64,000 nucleotides of DNA from Bacteroides sp. M10 (GTDB lineage: Bacteria; Bacteroidota; Bacteroidia; Bacteroidales; Bacteroidaceae), in the NCBI RefSeq assembly GCF_014334015.1, contig NZ_CP060488.1, positions 6,681,935-6,745,934 of the forward strand, written 5' to 3'. A model generated the notes under the pieces. It had not been told where the DNA came from. It saw only the letters and a program-made list of their open reading frames with translations, and did not search any database. The translations under genes and the position numbers were made by a program. Positions within the stretch are counted from its first letter, which is position 1. Each line of letters starts with the position of its first letter. This document shows positions 52,376-61,486 of the stretch, piece after piece.

Positions 52376-53038
52376 ATGAACGTACAGATTGAAGAAAGCT
52401 GGAAAGCTCATTTAGAACCAGAATTCGACAAAGACTACTTTCGCACGCTGACCGATTTCGTCAAAAGCGAATATAGCCAGTATCAGATTTTCCCTCCGGG
52501 AAAACTGATCTTCAATGCTTTCAACCTTTGTCCTTTTAATAAAGTGAAAGTTGTGATTATAGGGCAGGATCCCTATCATGGGCCGGGACAAGCACATGGC
52601 CTTTGTTTCTCCGTAAACGATGGTGTGCCTTTCCCTCCTTCATTAGTAAACATATTCAAAGAAATTAAAGCCGACATCGGCACAGATGCCCCTGCTACGG
52701 GAAATCTGACTCGCTGGGCAGAACAGGGAGTATTGTTGCTCAACGCTACGCTGACCGTACGCGCTCACCAAGCTGGTTCACACCAGAACCGTGGCTGGGA
52801 AACATTTACTGACGCTGCAATCCGTGCCCTGGCAGAAGAAAAAGAAAACCTGGTATTTATCCTGTGGGGATCATACGCTCAAAAGAAAGGAGCGTTTATC
52901 AACCGTAACAAACACCTGGTACTCACTTCCGCCCATCCCTCTCCTCTTTCTGCTTACAACGGCTTCTTTGGAAACAAACATTTCAGCCGTACAAACGATT
53001 ATCTAAAAGCACATGGAGAAACAGAAATCGCATGGTAG
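52376..53038 (+). CDS. ung: Uracil-DNA glycosylase
   Basis: Removes uracil from DNA in base-excision repair. The 220-residue family 1 enzyme has the water-activating motif VVIIGQDPYHGPGQAHGLCF (catalytic Asp and Tyr), VLLLNATLTVRAHQAGSHQN, and the Leu/His loop HPSPLSAYNGFFGNKHFS. It starts six bases after asnA in the same operon and ends before a convergent terminator with lptD. Confidence 0.98.
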   Translation: MNVQIEESWKAHLEPEFDKDYFRTLTDFVKSEYSQYQIFPPGKLIFNAFNLCPFNKVKVVIIGQDPYHGPGQAHGLCFSVNDGVPFPPSLVNIFKEIKADIGTDAPATGNLTRWAEQGVLLLNATLTVRAHQAGSHQNRGWETFTDAAIRALAEEKENLVFILWGSYAQKKGAFINRNKHLVLTSAHPSPLSAYNGFFGNKHFSRTNDYLKAHGETEIAW

Positions 53039-53058
53039 ATAGATAAGAGTGAATAAAA

Positions 53059-53126
53059 AAACAATGAGCGGTGAACAAGATATGCATTTATATTGCATTA
53101 GTTGTTCACCGCTCATTGTTTTTCTT
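53059..53126. terminator. Terminator hairpin between ung and lptD, second copy of the GGTGAACAA family
   Basis: AAACAATGAGCGGTGAACAA (53059-53078) pairs over 20 bp with TTGTTCACCGCTCATTGTTT (53102-53121), then TTTC. Compared with 44294-44342, arms and even loop sequences (TATGCAT) are similar, and both stand between convergent genes. Confidence 0.88.
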
Positions 53127-53182
53127 TTATGATCTATCGCTTACTCTTTTGTTATCGCTAAACATTCATTATCGTTTCCCCT

Positions 53183-55900
53183 TTAATACCACTGAATGTT
53201 ACTTTGCGTCTGACTTCTCTGCTCATACTTCAAGTCTTGCAGAATACTTGCATTCGCACGGATTGTAACATTGTAATATTTCCAACGTCCGAAAGGAGAA
53301 AGACTGGCGGACAAGTTGAAACAGTGCAAGTCACGGGATATTGTACAAGAAGTCTGGGTAATCTCTTTAGCTTGAAAATCATAACCCGAGTTGAACGAGA
53401 GCGACCAGTTATTAGAAATCTTTATATTTCCGTTTGCATTGATATTATGCGTATACGTATAAGGATATCGCATGGAATAACGGTTGATAGGCTTCGTTCT
53501 ATCTTCACGGATATTAAACGAATAGCTAAGGCTCAATGACCAAGGCATCTTAAATACCTGATAACCATCCGGGTCAGCCTGTGCTTTCTCTACTTTCTTA
53601 GGCGTAGTACCGTCTCCTTCCGTTCCATCGGATTCCTCATCATCGCTATCCTCCGACTTATTCTTATCTTTCCCTTTTTCATCCTCTTCTTTCGGACCGA
53701 ACCATTTCTTCCATGTGTCATTATTGAAGGTATAGTTGAAAGAAGAACCATATCCCTGGAAACGTCCAAAACGACCATACGACCATTCTGTACGGTTACT
53801 GGTTACTACATTACCACTTTTATCGAACGTATAAGCATACGTAGCGAACGATGCGTTCATGTTGAATGTATAATTCTTAGTCAGTTTCAGACGTAGGTTC
53901 ATGCTTAAATCACTCCAAGGCCTCTCTTTGGCAGCCATATTATAAGACATACTTGCTCCCAATTCATCAATCAGACTAACCTTTTTAAGCGTATCTTTCT
54001 TTGCATCATAATACTTCATCTCTAAGTTATTAGAAATAGAGAAACTGACTGTTCCCGATCCTTCCCGCGAAGGTACGCCATAAGGTTGACCGGTGAAAGG
54101 AGAATAATACTGCGTATTGCCATTATAATCGGTATATTCTTCCCAATACTTGCTGAATCCCGGAGCACCGCTAAGACTTACCTGAGGCGTAACTACGTGA
54201 CGAATCTGTATCTCTTTCTTTTTAGCAAAAAGAGGTTTGTACATACCATATACTTTCGTACTCAAGCTCAAACTTGCCGAGTAATTGGATACCCGATAGA
54301 AACCGTTCAGTGTATCACCCGGCAATGCCTCCAACTTATGATCGACCTCATTATATTGCTGATTGATCTTACGAGTATACCAACGCTCTGTATAATTGAC
54401 CGAAGGAGAAACCTGCAAATATTTGAATAACGTAAAAGTAGCACTGATAGGAATGTTATGATTCATCGCATTTTCCCATTCGCTTAGCCCGGCTTTAAAC
54501 AGACGGTCGTCTTTTGTACGGATACTGTTTGTCAAACGTCCCGTATAGCTAATGGAAATCTTTTCGTACCAGCGTTCAGCTCCCGCCGCCTTCTTACGTT
54601 TGAACGGGAACAGACGGCTTAATGTGATATTCAAGTCAGGCAAAGTGACCGCAATAGAAGAGTCACGCATCGTCTGTGCGATATTGGTAGTTCCGGATAA
54701 GGTCAGACCGATATCAGGGAAACTACGAGAATAACTGATACTTGATGTTTTGGTATTTTGAGTCAACAACTGCGAATTATAAAGGTTGTTGATATTGGAA
54801 CGTTCGTAACTACTGGTTGAGAAGTTTACACTAGCGGAGAATGTGCTGTTCGGACTGGCTTTAGCATCCTGGCGATGGTTCCATACTACCTTAAAGTCCT
54901 TAGCAACTGTATAGTCCGGCATACCTTTATCTCCTGTCTTGGTGACCTGATAGTCCGCTTGCAGCGTACCGGAATATTTATAGCGTTTATTATAGTTTGT
55001 CAATCCGGATAATCTCCATGAACCTTTCGTGAAGATATCACCCGTCAACTTCAAGTCCATGATGTCACTCATGGCAAAGTAATATCCTCCTTCTGCCAGA
55101 CCGAAACCACGACTGGAGTCGTCCATATAAGTCGGCATAATGAAACCGGAAGAATAACTGCTGGAGAATGGGAAGAAAAAGAACGGTACGGCCAACGGCA
55201 AAGGCACATCTTCCACTACTAGATAAGCAGGTCCTGTCACCACATTCTTTTTAGGACGCACTTTAGCTCTCGTCAGCTGCATATAGAAGTGAGGATGGTC
55301 ATGATGATCGCAGGTTGTATAACGCCCATGCTCCATGAAAATTTCATCATTAGCTCCTTTCTTCGCCTTGCTTCCGGTCACATATCCTTCTCCCTGCTGG
55401 GTGACGATATCGGTAATTCCCGCTTTCTTGGTTTTGAAATTATATCGGATGGTTTCCGTATCATAAGAGGTATCTCCTTCTTTAAATACCGGTTTACCTT
55501 TTTCCACCCCGGTAGTATCCTTGATACCGTAAGCATGCACAGTACTACTATCCAGATTCATCGAAATAACTTCCGCAGCGAGTTCGATGTTCTGATAATT
55601 AACTTTTCCGCTACCATAAAGTGTAGCAGCTCCTCCCAGAGTAAAGACAGTGGAGTCGTTGGATTCATAAACAACCGGTGCATCGAGTGGTTGTTTCTTC
55701 TTTACCGGTGCGATGGAATCAATGCGTACCGTTACCGTATCTGCTTTCAACGAATCATTTCCCTGAAGGGAATCCGTTTGTGCGGTATTGGAGGCAATCA
55801 TTCCTCTTCTTCGACGCTGAGACGTAGCCTCATCGGGAAGCATCAGTAAGACAATCAGCAGTATGAATGATATAAGTATTTTTGCTTTCAATGGCGCCAT
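53183..55900 (-). CDS. lptD: LPS-assembly protein LptD-like outer-membrane protein
   Basis: Outer-membrane beta-barrel of 905 residues expected to insert lipopolysaccharide into the outer leaflet. After a signal peptide (about 1-27) a low-complexity linker leads to an OstA/LptA-like beta-jellyroll region (about 75-210; ATLYGSGKVNYQNIELAAEV, RYNFKTKKAGITDIVTQQGE). The LptD barrel part begins with VKNVVTGPAYLVVEDVPLPL-like KKNVVTGPAYLVVEDVPLPL and FPFSSSYSSGFIMPTYMDDS, continuing with many amphipathic strands and an acidic insert of about 45 residues rich in Lys, Glu, Asp (around 755-800). Larger than Gram-negative LptD (about 780), as is usual in Bacteroidetes. Confidence 0.88.
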   Translation of the reverse strand: MAPLKAKILISFILLIVLLMLPDEATSQRRRRGMIASNTAQTDSLQGNDSLKADTVTVRIDSIAPVKKKQPLDAPVVYESNDSTVFTLGGAATLYGSGKVNYQNIELAAEVISMNLDSSTVHAYGIKDTTGVEKGKPVFKEGDTSYDTETIRYNFKTKKAGITDIVTQQGEGYVTGSKAKKGANDEIFMEHGRYTTCDHHDHPHFYMQLTRAKVRPKKNVVTGPAYLVVEDVPLPLAVPFFFFPFSSSYSSGFIMPTYMDDSSRGFGLAEGGYYFAMSDIMDLKLTGDIFTKGSWRLSGLTNYNKRYKYSGTLQADYQVTKTGDKGMPDYTVAKDFKVVWNHRQDAKASPNSTFSASVNFSTSSYERSNINNLYNSQLLTQNTKTSSISYSRSFPDIGLTLSGTTNIAQTMRDSSIAVTLPDLNITLSRLFPFKRKKAAGAERWYEKISISYTGRLTNSIRTKDDRLFKAGLSEWENAMNHNIPISATFTLFKYLQVSPSVNYTERWYTRKINQQYNEVDHKLEALPGDTLNGFYRVSNYSASLSLSTKVYGMYKPLFAKKKEIQIRHVVTPQVSLSGAPGFSKYWEEYTDYNGNTQYYSPFTGQPYGVPSREGSGTVSFSISNNLEMKYYDAKKDTLKKVSLIDELGASMSYNMAAKERPWSDLSMNLRLKLTKNYTFNMNASFATYAYTFDKSGNVVTSNRTEWSYGRFGRFQGYGSSFNYTFNNDTWKKWFGPKEEDEKGKDKNKSEDSDDEESDGTEGDGTTPKKVEKAQADPDGYQVFKMPWSLSLSYSFNIREDRTKPINRYSMRYPYTYTHNINANGNIKISNNWSLSFNSGYDFQAKEITQTSCTISRDLHCFNLSASLSPFGRWKYYNVTIRANASILQDLKYEQRSQTQSNIQWY

Positions 55901-55989
55901 TAACTAATAGTTTACGCTTGAAGTGGCAAAAGTACACAAACTTCACCAAATATGAGTTAGAATCTTCGTTATTTAATTATTTTTTAGTG

Positions 55990-56526
55990 CTATAAAAAGA
56001 GAGAACACCATCTATCAAAGCGGCTTAGGCCTTCTTCACCATATTTTGCAATACTTTTCCGTGCTTTCTCCACTGTTTTCTCTTCATCCAGATGGGTTTT
56101 AGAAAAGAATTTATCCGCAAAACAAATCAATTGCTCTTCCAAAGTGATGGGTAACATCTCACGATGAGGAACGGGAAGTTGCTGGGCGATGATATCTTCC
56201 AACGAGAGTCCGGCTCCGGTATGGCGTTCACACACCAATGCGTGTTGGGGGAAACCTTCCGCCCGCAAGATTTCTGCTCCCAAATATCCGTGAGCGATAT
56301 AAGGATGGGGACCAAAACACTGAATAGTTGGAGCATCGGTCTGAAAAATACCAATATCATGCAACAGAGCAGCTTCTTTCACAAAGCTCCGGTTTAAACG
56401 TAGTTCGGGATGAGCATCCAGCATTTTCATTGCTTTTCCGGACACTGCCAAACTGTGTATTACTAATATTTGTCTCTGCTGCGTATTCTCCGGATAATAT
56501 TTATCAATGATTTCGTATGGATTCAT
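55990..56526 (-). CDS. HD-domain metal-dependent phosphohydrolase family protein
   Basis: Cytoplasmic protein of 178 residues (ATG at 56526, MNPYEIIDKYYPENTQQRQI). HD-superfamily residues are visible: His in VIHSLAVSGKA, the HD pair in AALLHDIGIFQ, and a later His in ERHTGAGLSLEDI, then a conserved LICFADKFFSKT. The family includes nucleotide and nucleic-acid phosphohydrolases; the substrate here is unknown. The frame continues upstream to 56637 but would overlap the divergent NamZ-like gene, so the inner ATG is chosen. Confidence 0.82.
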   Translation of the reverse strand: MNPYEIIDKYYPENTQQRQILVIHSLAVSGKAMKMLDAHPELRLNRSFVKEAALLHDIGIFQTDAPTIQCFGPHPYIAHGYLGAEILRAEGFPQHALVCERHTGAGLSLEDIIAQQLPVPHREMLPITLEEQLICFADKFFSKTHLDEEKTVEKARKSIAKYGEEGLSRFDRWCSLFL

Positions 56527-56596
56527 GTGCTTTATTTTTTGCTCTCTTGACGAGAAATTAATATTTTTGTGCAATATTACAAAAAAAATCACCGAT

Positions 56597-57763
56597 ATGC
56601 AAACTAGAGTTTTCTTCATTCTTATATTTCTGTTCATTATGCTGTTTCCAATGCGTGTAAACAGTCAAATTGTCACGGGAGCAGAACAGATGGATCAATA
56701 CCTACCGCTGTTGAAAGGGAAACGCGTTGGAATGGTAGTCAACCATACTTCCATTGTGGGGGCAAAGCAAACTCATCTTCTCGACACCTTATTAAAAAGA
56801 AATGTTCAGGTCGTCAAAGTATTTGCCCCCGAACATGGCTTCCGAGGTAATGCAGATGCGGGTGAAACGGTGAAAAACGGAAAAGATTCCCGTACTGGTA
56901 CTCCTATCGTTTCACTTTATGGCGACAACAAAAAACCGTCCGCTGCCCAGCTAAAAGATATTGATGTTATTTTGTTCGATATTCAGGATGTGGGAGCACG
57001 CTTTTATACCTATATAAGTACAATGTATTATGTAATGGAAGCTTGCGCAGAGAACAAGAAGGAAATGATTGTGCTGGATCGTCCCAATCCGTGCGATTAT
57101 GTGGATGGCCCGATACTCAAACCGGGCTACAAGAGTTTTGTCGGCATGCTTCCCATTCCTGTACTTCACGGATGTACCATCGGCGAACTGGCACAGATGA
57201 TAAACGGAGAAGAATGGATTGCCAACAAGAAAAATCCTTGTTCATTAAAGGTAATTCCAATGGTCGGGTGGAAACATGGAGAACCTTATTCACTTCCCAT
57301 CAAACCGTCACCCAACCTCCCGAACGACCAGTCTATCCGATTGTACGCCTCACTCTGTCCTTTTGAAGCCACCCGTATCAGCGTGGGACGAGGAACAACT
57401 TTTCCTTTCCAGGTATTGGGCGCACCTAATAAGAAATACGGAAGTTTTACTTTTACTCCCCGCTCCTTACCCGGTTTTGACAAAAATCCGATGCACAAAG
57501 GTATCACCTGTTATGGGGAAGACCTCCGGAATGTAACCGATGTGAATGGCTTTACGCTTCTCTACTTCTTGAACTTTTATCGCTTATCCGATGAAAGCGC
57601 AGCCTTCTTCTCCCGTGCCCGATGGTTTGATTTGCTGATGGGTACTGACAGCGTACGCAAGGCTATCCTCAAAGGGGAATCGGAAGAGGCTATCCGGAAT
57701 AGTTGGCAAAAGGAGTTACAGGATTACAAAGAGATTAGAAAAAAACATCTTCTCTATGAGTAA
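56597..57763 (+). CDS. DUF1343 protein, NamZ-like exo-beta-N-acetylmuramidase
   Basis: Exported protein of 388 residues. A signal peptide (MQTRVFFILIFLFIMLFPMR, cleaved near VNSQ) is followed by the DUF1343 domain: GMVVNHTSIVGAKQTHLLDT, FAPEHGFRGNADAGETVKNG, IFDIQDVGARFYTY-like LFDIQDVGARFYTYISTMYY, VLDRPNPCDYVDGPILKPG and FEATRISVGRGTTFPFQVLG. NamZ of Bacillus, a DUF1343 enzyme, removes terminal MurNAc from peptidoglycan fragments, so cell-wall recycling is likely; that is inferred by family. The ATG at 56597 is used because the signal peptide begins there. Divergent from the HD gene. Confidence 0.88.
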   Translation: MQTRVFFILIFLFIMLFPMRVNSQIVTGAEQMDQYLPLLKGKRVGMVVNHTSIVGAKQTHLLDTLLKRNVQVVKVFAPEHGFRGNADAGETVKNGKDSRTGTPIVSLYGDNKKPSAAQLKDIDVILFDIQDVGARFYTYISTMYYVMEACAENKKEMIVLDRPNPCDYVDGPILKPGYKSFVGMLPIPVLHGCTIGELAQMINGEEWIANKKNPCSLKVIPMVGWKHGEPYSLPIKPSPNLPNDQSIRLYASLCPFEATRISVGRGTTFPFQVLGAPNKKYGSFTFTPRSLPGFDKNPMHKGITCYGEDLRNVTDVNGFTLLYFLNFYRLSDESAAFFSRARWFDLLMGTDSVRKAILKGESEEAIRNSWQKELQDYKEIRKKHLLYE

Positions 57764-57893
57764 AAAACTAGTATCATACTCTCATTCATTTTTATAAACC
57801 ACTTATAATTAAAAGAATAAGTATATTAGCAAAAAGAATGAGAGTTATGATAGTTATTTTCTACTCTAAGAACAATCAGTTAATAACACAATA

Positions 57894-59231
57894 ATGAAAG
57901 ATAAAACACAAAAAAGTTTCAGGGGAATAGTCCGGATATTACTTCTTGTTTTCTGTTATACCTTTGGTAGTCATGCTTTTGCATTGGCTTTAGAGCACGA
58001 ACAAACAGTAGATATCTATAAAGTAACAGATGTCCCCAATCCGCGTAATGAAAGCTCTTCCAATTGGGTCAGCAATCCGAATCAGATATTGGATGAAAGT
58101 TATGTGTGGGAAATAAATAATATGTTGTCACAGTTAGAAGATTCATTGAGTATTGAAGTGACAGTTGTTGCACTCCCTTCTATCGGTGAAGATATTCCGG
58201 CAGAGTTTGCCCACAAGCTTTTTGAACACTGGGGCATCGGAAAGAAAGCGGACGACAACGGATTACTGATTCTTTTAGTGCTCGATCAACGTAAAGTCAC
58301 TTTCGCAACCGGATACGGTTTGGAAGGAGTACTTCCCGACGCTTTATGCTTTCGCATTCAACAGAATGAAATGGTTCCGTGGTTTAGAAAAAACGACTTT
58401 GACAGAGGAATGACAGAGGGAGTCCGGGCTGTAACATTGGTGCTTTATGGAAGCGACTATGAGCCCGTTTCTCAAGGCACTTCTGATAATTACTGGAAAA
58501 GTGCCGGCAATACGTTGTGGAATTTTCTGGCAAATCAGCCGCCTATGCTTTGGGTATTCTTGATACTGGTAAATGTTATCACTTACCTCATGAAGGTAAA
58601 TAAAGCTCGCCCCAAAGACAGTTCAGCATTAGCAGCAATCAAAGTCCTGACACTTTACAACCCACTTGGATGTCTTGTATTGTTTTTTCCAGTCTGGCCT
58701 GCACTTATTGCGGTATCCTTATGGTACAAGTTCTACCAAAAACAACGTGTTATTTTGCAGAGTAAAACCTGCGATTCTTGCAAAGCTGTGGCTTTACAAC
58801 TTTTACCCAATGAGCTTGCAACCCCTTTATTATCTGCTTCCGAACAAATGGAACACAAACTAGGTTCTGCCATCCACCGTATTTATCAATGTACTTCCTG
58901 CGGCTGGCTTTTACGGTATAAATCTATCACCATAAGCGAATATAGGATGTGTAATCAATGCCATACCATTGCTTCCAAGCGTATCAGCCCGTGGAAAACA
59001 ATTAAAGAGCCCACATATTCCGATGCCGGATTGGAGGTTGCCGACTCTCTTTGCCTGATGTGCGGAGATAAAAAGCAGACAACACAGAAGATTCCCCGCA
59101 AGACACCCCCCAATAGTGACAGTTCTAGTAATAGTCACAGCAGTAGTAGTGGCAGAAGCAGTAGTAGAAGTAGTAGCGGCAGTTTTGGTGGTGGACATAG
59201 CGGTGGCGGTGGAGCGTCAAGTAGTTTTTAA
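57894..59231 (+). CDS. TPM-domain membrane protein with zinc-ribbon-like cysteines
   Basis: Membrane-associated protein of 445 residues. Signal peptide or first helix at about 10-32; TPM domain (YgcG/Psb32 type) at about 45-190, with LSQLEDSLSIEVTVVALPSI, WGIGKKADDNGLLILLVLDQ and ATGYGLEGVLPDALCFRIQQ; two membrane helices (about 215-275); then a cytoplasmic or periplasmic stretch with paired cysteines (TCDSCKAVAL, YQCTSCGWLL, YRMCNQCHTI, LCLMCG) that look like zinc ribbons; and a Ser/Gly tail (SSSSGRSSSRSSSGSFGGGH). TPM proteins are linked to membrane stress and photosystem-type repair, but this one has no known function. Confidence 0.82.
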   Translation: MKDKTQKSFRGIVRILLLVFCYTFGSHAFALALEHEQTVDIYKVTDVPNPRNESSSNWVSNPNQILDESYVWEINNMLSQLEDSLSIEVTVVALPSIGEDIPAEFAHKLFEHWGIGKKADDNGLLILLVLDQRKVTFATGYGLEGVLPDALCFRIQQNEMVPWFRKNDFDRGMTEGVRAVTLVLYGSDYEPVSQGTSDNYWKSAGNTLWNFLANQPPMLWVFLILVNVITYLMKVNKARPKDSSALAAIKVLTLYNPLGCLVLFFPVWPALIAVSLWYKFYQKQRVILQSKTCDSCKAVALQLLPNELATPLLSASEQMEHKLGSAIHRIYQCTSCGWLLRYKSITISEYRMCNQCHTIASKRISPWKTIKEPTYSDAGLEVADSLCLMCGDKKQTTQKIPRKTPPNSDSSSNSHSSSSGRSSSRSSSGSFGGGHSGGGGASSSF

Positions 59232-59374
59232 GATCAACTATCCATCCGAAGAAGTCGACTAACCAAATAAAGGACATGAAAACACATCTCACCTGAATAT
59301 TTTCATAGAAAGATGGTTGTCCACTCCCTTATTCTAACTATTTTTGCATAGATAACCGAACATAAAAAAGTGAA

Positions 59375-59740
59375 ATGAATATCGAAGAATTTAGAGAATA
59401 CTGTCTTTCTTTTAAAGGTGTTCACGAGAAGATGCCTTTTCCCAATGTACCCGACCAATATAGCCGTGACGTTCTATGCTTTTATGTTGCGGACAAATGG
59501 TTTTGTTTCGTTAACATTGAGATTTTCGATTTTTGTTGCATCAAATGTAACCCTGACGAATCTGGAGAACTGCAAACTGAATATGCCGGTATAAAACCAG
59601 GCTGGCACATGAATAAGAAATATTGGATCAGCGTTTATTTCAATCAAGACGTATCTGATGATAAGATCAAAGAACTTGTAAGCAAATCCTATGATATTGT
59701 AGTCAAAAGTCTGACAAAGAAAGAACAGGTTTCTGTTTGA
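59375..59740 (+). CDS. MmcQ/YjbR-family protein
   Basis: Small cytoplasmic protein of 121 residues with the YjbR/CyaY-like DNA-binding-like fold: YCLSFKGVHEKMPFPNVPDQ, VLCFYVADKWFCFVNIEIFD, KCNPDESGELQTEYAGIKPG and NKKYWISVYFNQDVSDDKIK. Family members have been proposed to bind DNA, without a firm function. The two genes after it on the other strand are convergent with it. Confidence 0.85.
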   Translation: MNIEEFREYCLSFKGVHEKMPFPNVPDQYSRDVLCFYVADKWFCFVNIEIFDFCCIKCNPDESGELQTEYAGIKPGWHMNKKYWISVYFNQDVSDDKIKELVSKSYDIVVKSLTKKEQVSV

Positions 59741-59807
59741 GATTGCAAAAAGTCCTCCAGTGCTTTCAAGTCTTTTATTTCAAATATTCTTTCCATCATT
59801 TTCATTT

Positions 59808-59966
59808 TCAGCTCCGATGTCTTGTGTTGGGGAATGTTTTACATTTTTCACAGCGTGCACTATTCAATTGCGCTCCCAGACAAGGATTTTTTTGCCGTGT
59901 ATAGGTAGGACACCCACCACAAAACACGCCACATGCCGGGACACGACCATTATAAATTTTCATCAT
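59808..59966 (-). pseudogene. DUF3795-like cysteine-rich protein, truncated
   Basis: A 52-codon frame encoding MMKIYNGRVPACGVFCGGCP, then TYTRQKNPCLGAQLNSARCE and KCKTFPNTRHRS. The CGVFCGGCPTY and CEKCKTF clusters match the N-terminal half of DUF3795 proteins, which are about 100-120 residues and carry another pair of cysteine motifs; the frame stops early here, and the next stretch in another frame does not look like the missing half. Its ATG overlaps the stop of the GNAT gene by ATGA, so it is translated together with it. Truncated gene or short variant. Confidence 0.5.
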
Positions 59967-60433
59967 ACAAGGCTTTTGGCCATCCAATAGTTAGTAAGAG
60001 ACAGCTGATTAGCCCTGCGTTTTTGCTCTACTTCTACTATATACCCTCGCTTTTCAAAAAATGGACGGGCTGTTATACTCACTTCAGAGGTAATCCGCGT
60101 AATCCCGGCTGCGACGGCATAACGTTCTATCTCATTCAACAATAGTGTAGCAACACCTTTGCCCTGAAAATCCTTATGAATAAACATTGAATGCAAATAG
60201 CCCTGAGGTGTAATGGATGAAAAACCGACGATTTCAGATTGCCGATTAACAGCAACAATAAAATAGTGAGTTTTTATCATACCCTCTATTTTAGAAGGAT
60301 CATCTCCGCACGATGCCCAATCTTCAACCTCGGCCTGTGAATAGTCACGCCTGTTTATCACTAACACTGTGTTTCGATATAGAGACTGAATTTCCTCTAT
60401 ATCCGTATTTAAAGCTATCCTTATAGTAATCAT
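59963..60433 (-). CDS. GNAT-family N-acetyltransferase
   Basis: Cytoplasmic acetyltransferase of 156 residues. Acetyl-CoA-binding motif A is LHSMFIHKDFQGKGVATLLL with the loop QGKGVA, preceded by FIVAVNRQSEIVGFSSITPQ and followed by SITARPFFEKRGYIVEVEQK. The acceptor substrate cannot be told. It overlaps the DUF3795-like gene by four bases and follows the bile-acid-symporter-family gene by 18 bases on the same strand, so all three form one transcript. Confidence 0.9.
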   Translation of the reverse strand: MITIRIALNTDIEEIQSLYRNTVLVINRRDYSQAEVEDWASCGDDPSKIEGMIKTHYFIVAVNRQSEIVGFSSITPQGYLHSMFIHKDFQGKGVATLLLNEIERYAVAAGITRITSEVSITARPFFEKRGYIVEVEQKRRANQLSLTNYWMAKSLV

Positions 60434-60451
60434 ATAATCCCTAATTATTTA

Positions 60452-61345
60452 CTATTTTACCTCTTTTTTTCGCATTTTCCACAACTGCCAGCTATTGATA
60501 ATATTCTGCCACAACACATACGAACCCGGTGCAACGGAAGACAGCGGATTCAGATAGGTATGCGCCATCCAAATAGCCAGAATTGTATTCTTTTGTCCAA
60601 GTGCTTGCCCACCACTGATACGGTCATTATAAATCGAGCCGATTGTCTTCCCCAAAAAGAACTGCAAACAACAGGCAATCAGTGCTCCGACAGCAATCAT
60701 GATTTCCGTAAAACCATCCGCCGGGTCATTGAGCAAAGAATACAATGTTTGCGCAGTTACGATAGCTAAAGATACAGCCCACAAATAAAAAGCAAGTTCA
60801 TGATAACCCAATAACTTCTGATGTACTTTCGGCAAACACTTGCTCAACAACCAGGCAACCAAAAAAGGACAAATCAACAACGGAAATACCTTACCCAAAA
60901 TAACAAGAAACGCCTCCCAAAAAGTGACATCAGGATGGACTTCCACCAAAGGAAAAAGAATGGGCACAGCAATAGCCGCTCCGATATTTGCTATCAATGT
61001 ATAGGTAGTCAGACTGGCCGCACTCCCTCCCAACTTGGTAGTAATCACCGCAGCAGCCGTAGCCGTTGGACAAATAATGCAAACCATCACTCCTTCTGCT
61101 ACAATTTTATCAAAGCGATAAAGCAACAGATAAGCAGCCAACGCTCCACCAATCTGAATCAATAACAACCACATATGAAGAGGTTTTGGCTTCAAATCAC
61201 GAGGAGATACCTTACAGAAGGTCAATAGCAACATCGTAAAAATAAGATAAGGAGTCAGGAAAGAAAGACTGATAAACAGCGGATAACCTACAGCACCTAC
61301 CAGCATAGCAATAGGTAATGTCCAATTCTTCAAAAACTTAAGCAT
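60452..61345 (-). CDS. Bile acid:sodium symporter (BASS) family transporter
   Basis: Inner-membrane transporter of 297 residues with about nine or ten hydrophobic segments. ICPTATAAAVITTKLGGSAA and GQALGQKNTILAIWMAHTYL match the two conserved crossing regions of BASS/ASBT proteins. Despite the family name, most bacterial members carry organic acids or vitamins, so bile-acid transport is not established here. The ATG at 61345 (MLKFLKNWTLPIAMLVGAVG) is preferred over an earlier in-frame start at 61405. It heads the minus-strand operon with the GNAT gene and is divergent from the amidase at 61487. Confidence 0.87.
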   Translation of the reverse strand: MLKFLKNWTLPIAMLVGAVGYPLFISLSFLTPYLIFTMLLLTFCKVSPRDLKPKPLHMWLLLIQIGGALAAYLLLYRFDKIVAEGVMVCIICPTATAAAVITTKLGGSAASLTTYTLIANIGAAIAVPILFPLVEVHPDVTFWEAFLVILGKVFPLLICPFLVAWLLSKCLPKVHQKLLGYHELAFYLWAVSLAIVTAQTLYSLLNDPADGFTEIMIAVGALIACCLQFFLGKTIGSIYNDRISGGQALGQKNTILAIWMAHTYLNPLSSVAPGSYVLWQNIINSWQLWKMRKKEVK

Positions 61346-61486
61346 CGTCGTACATTTTAACTTCGAAGCACAAAGTAACGGAGATTTAGGGAAAAAAGCT
61401 ATCATTAAACCGAAAAAAACACAAAACTTAATGACAAATCATGAGTTTTCTACAAATTTCTACTACATTTGCACCGTATTATAGAT

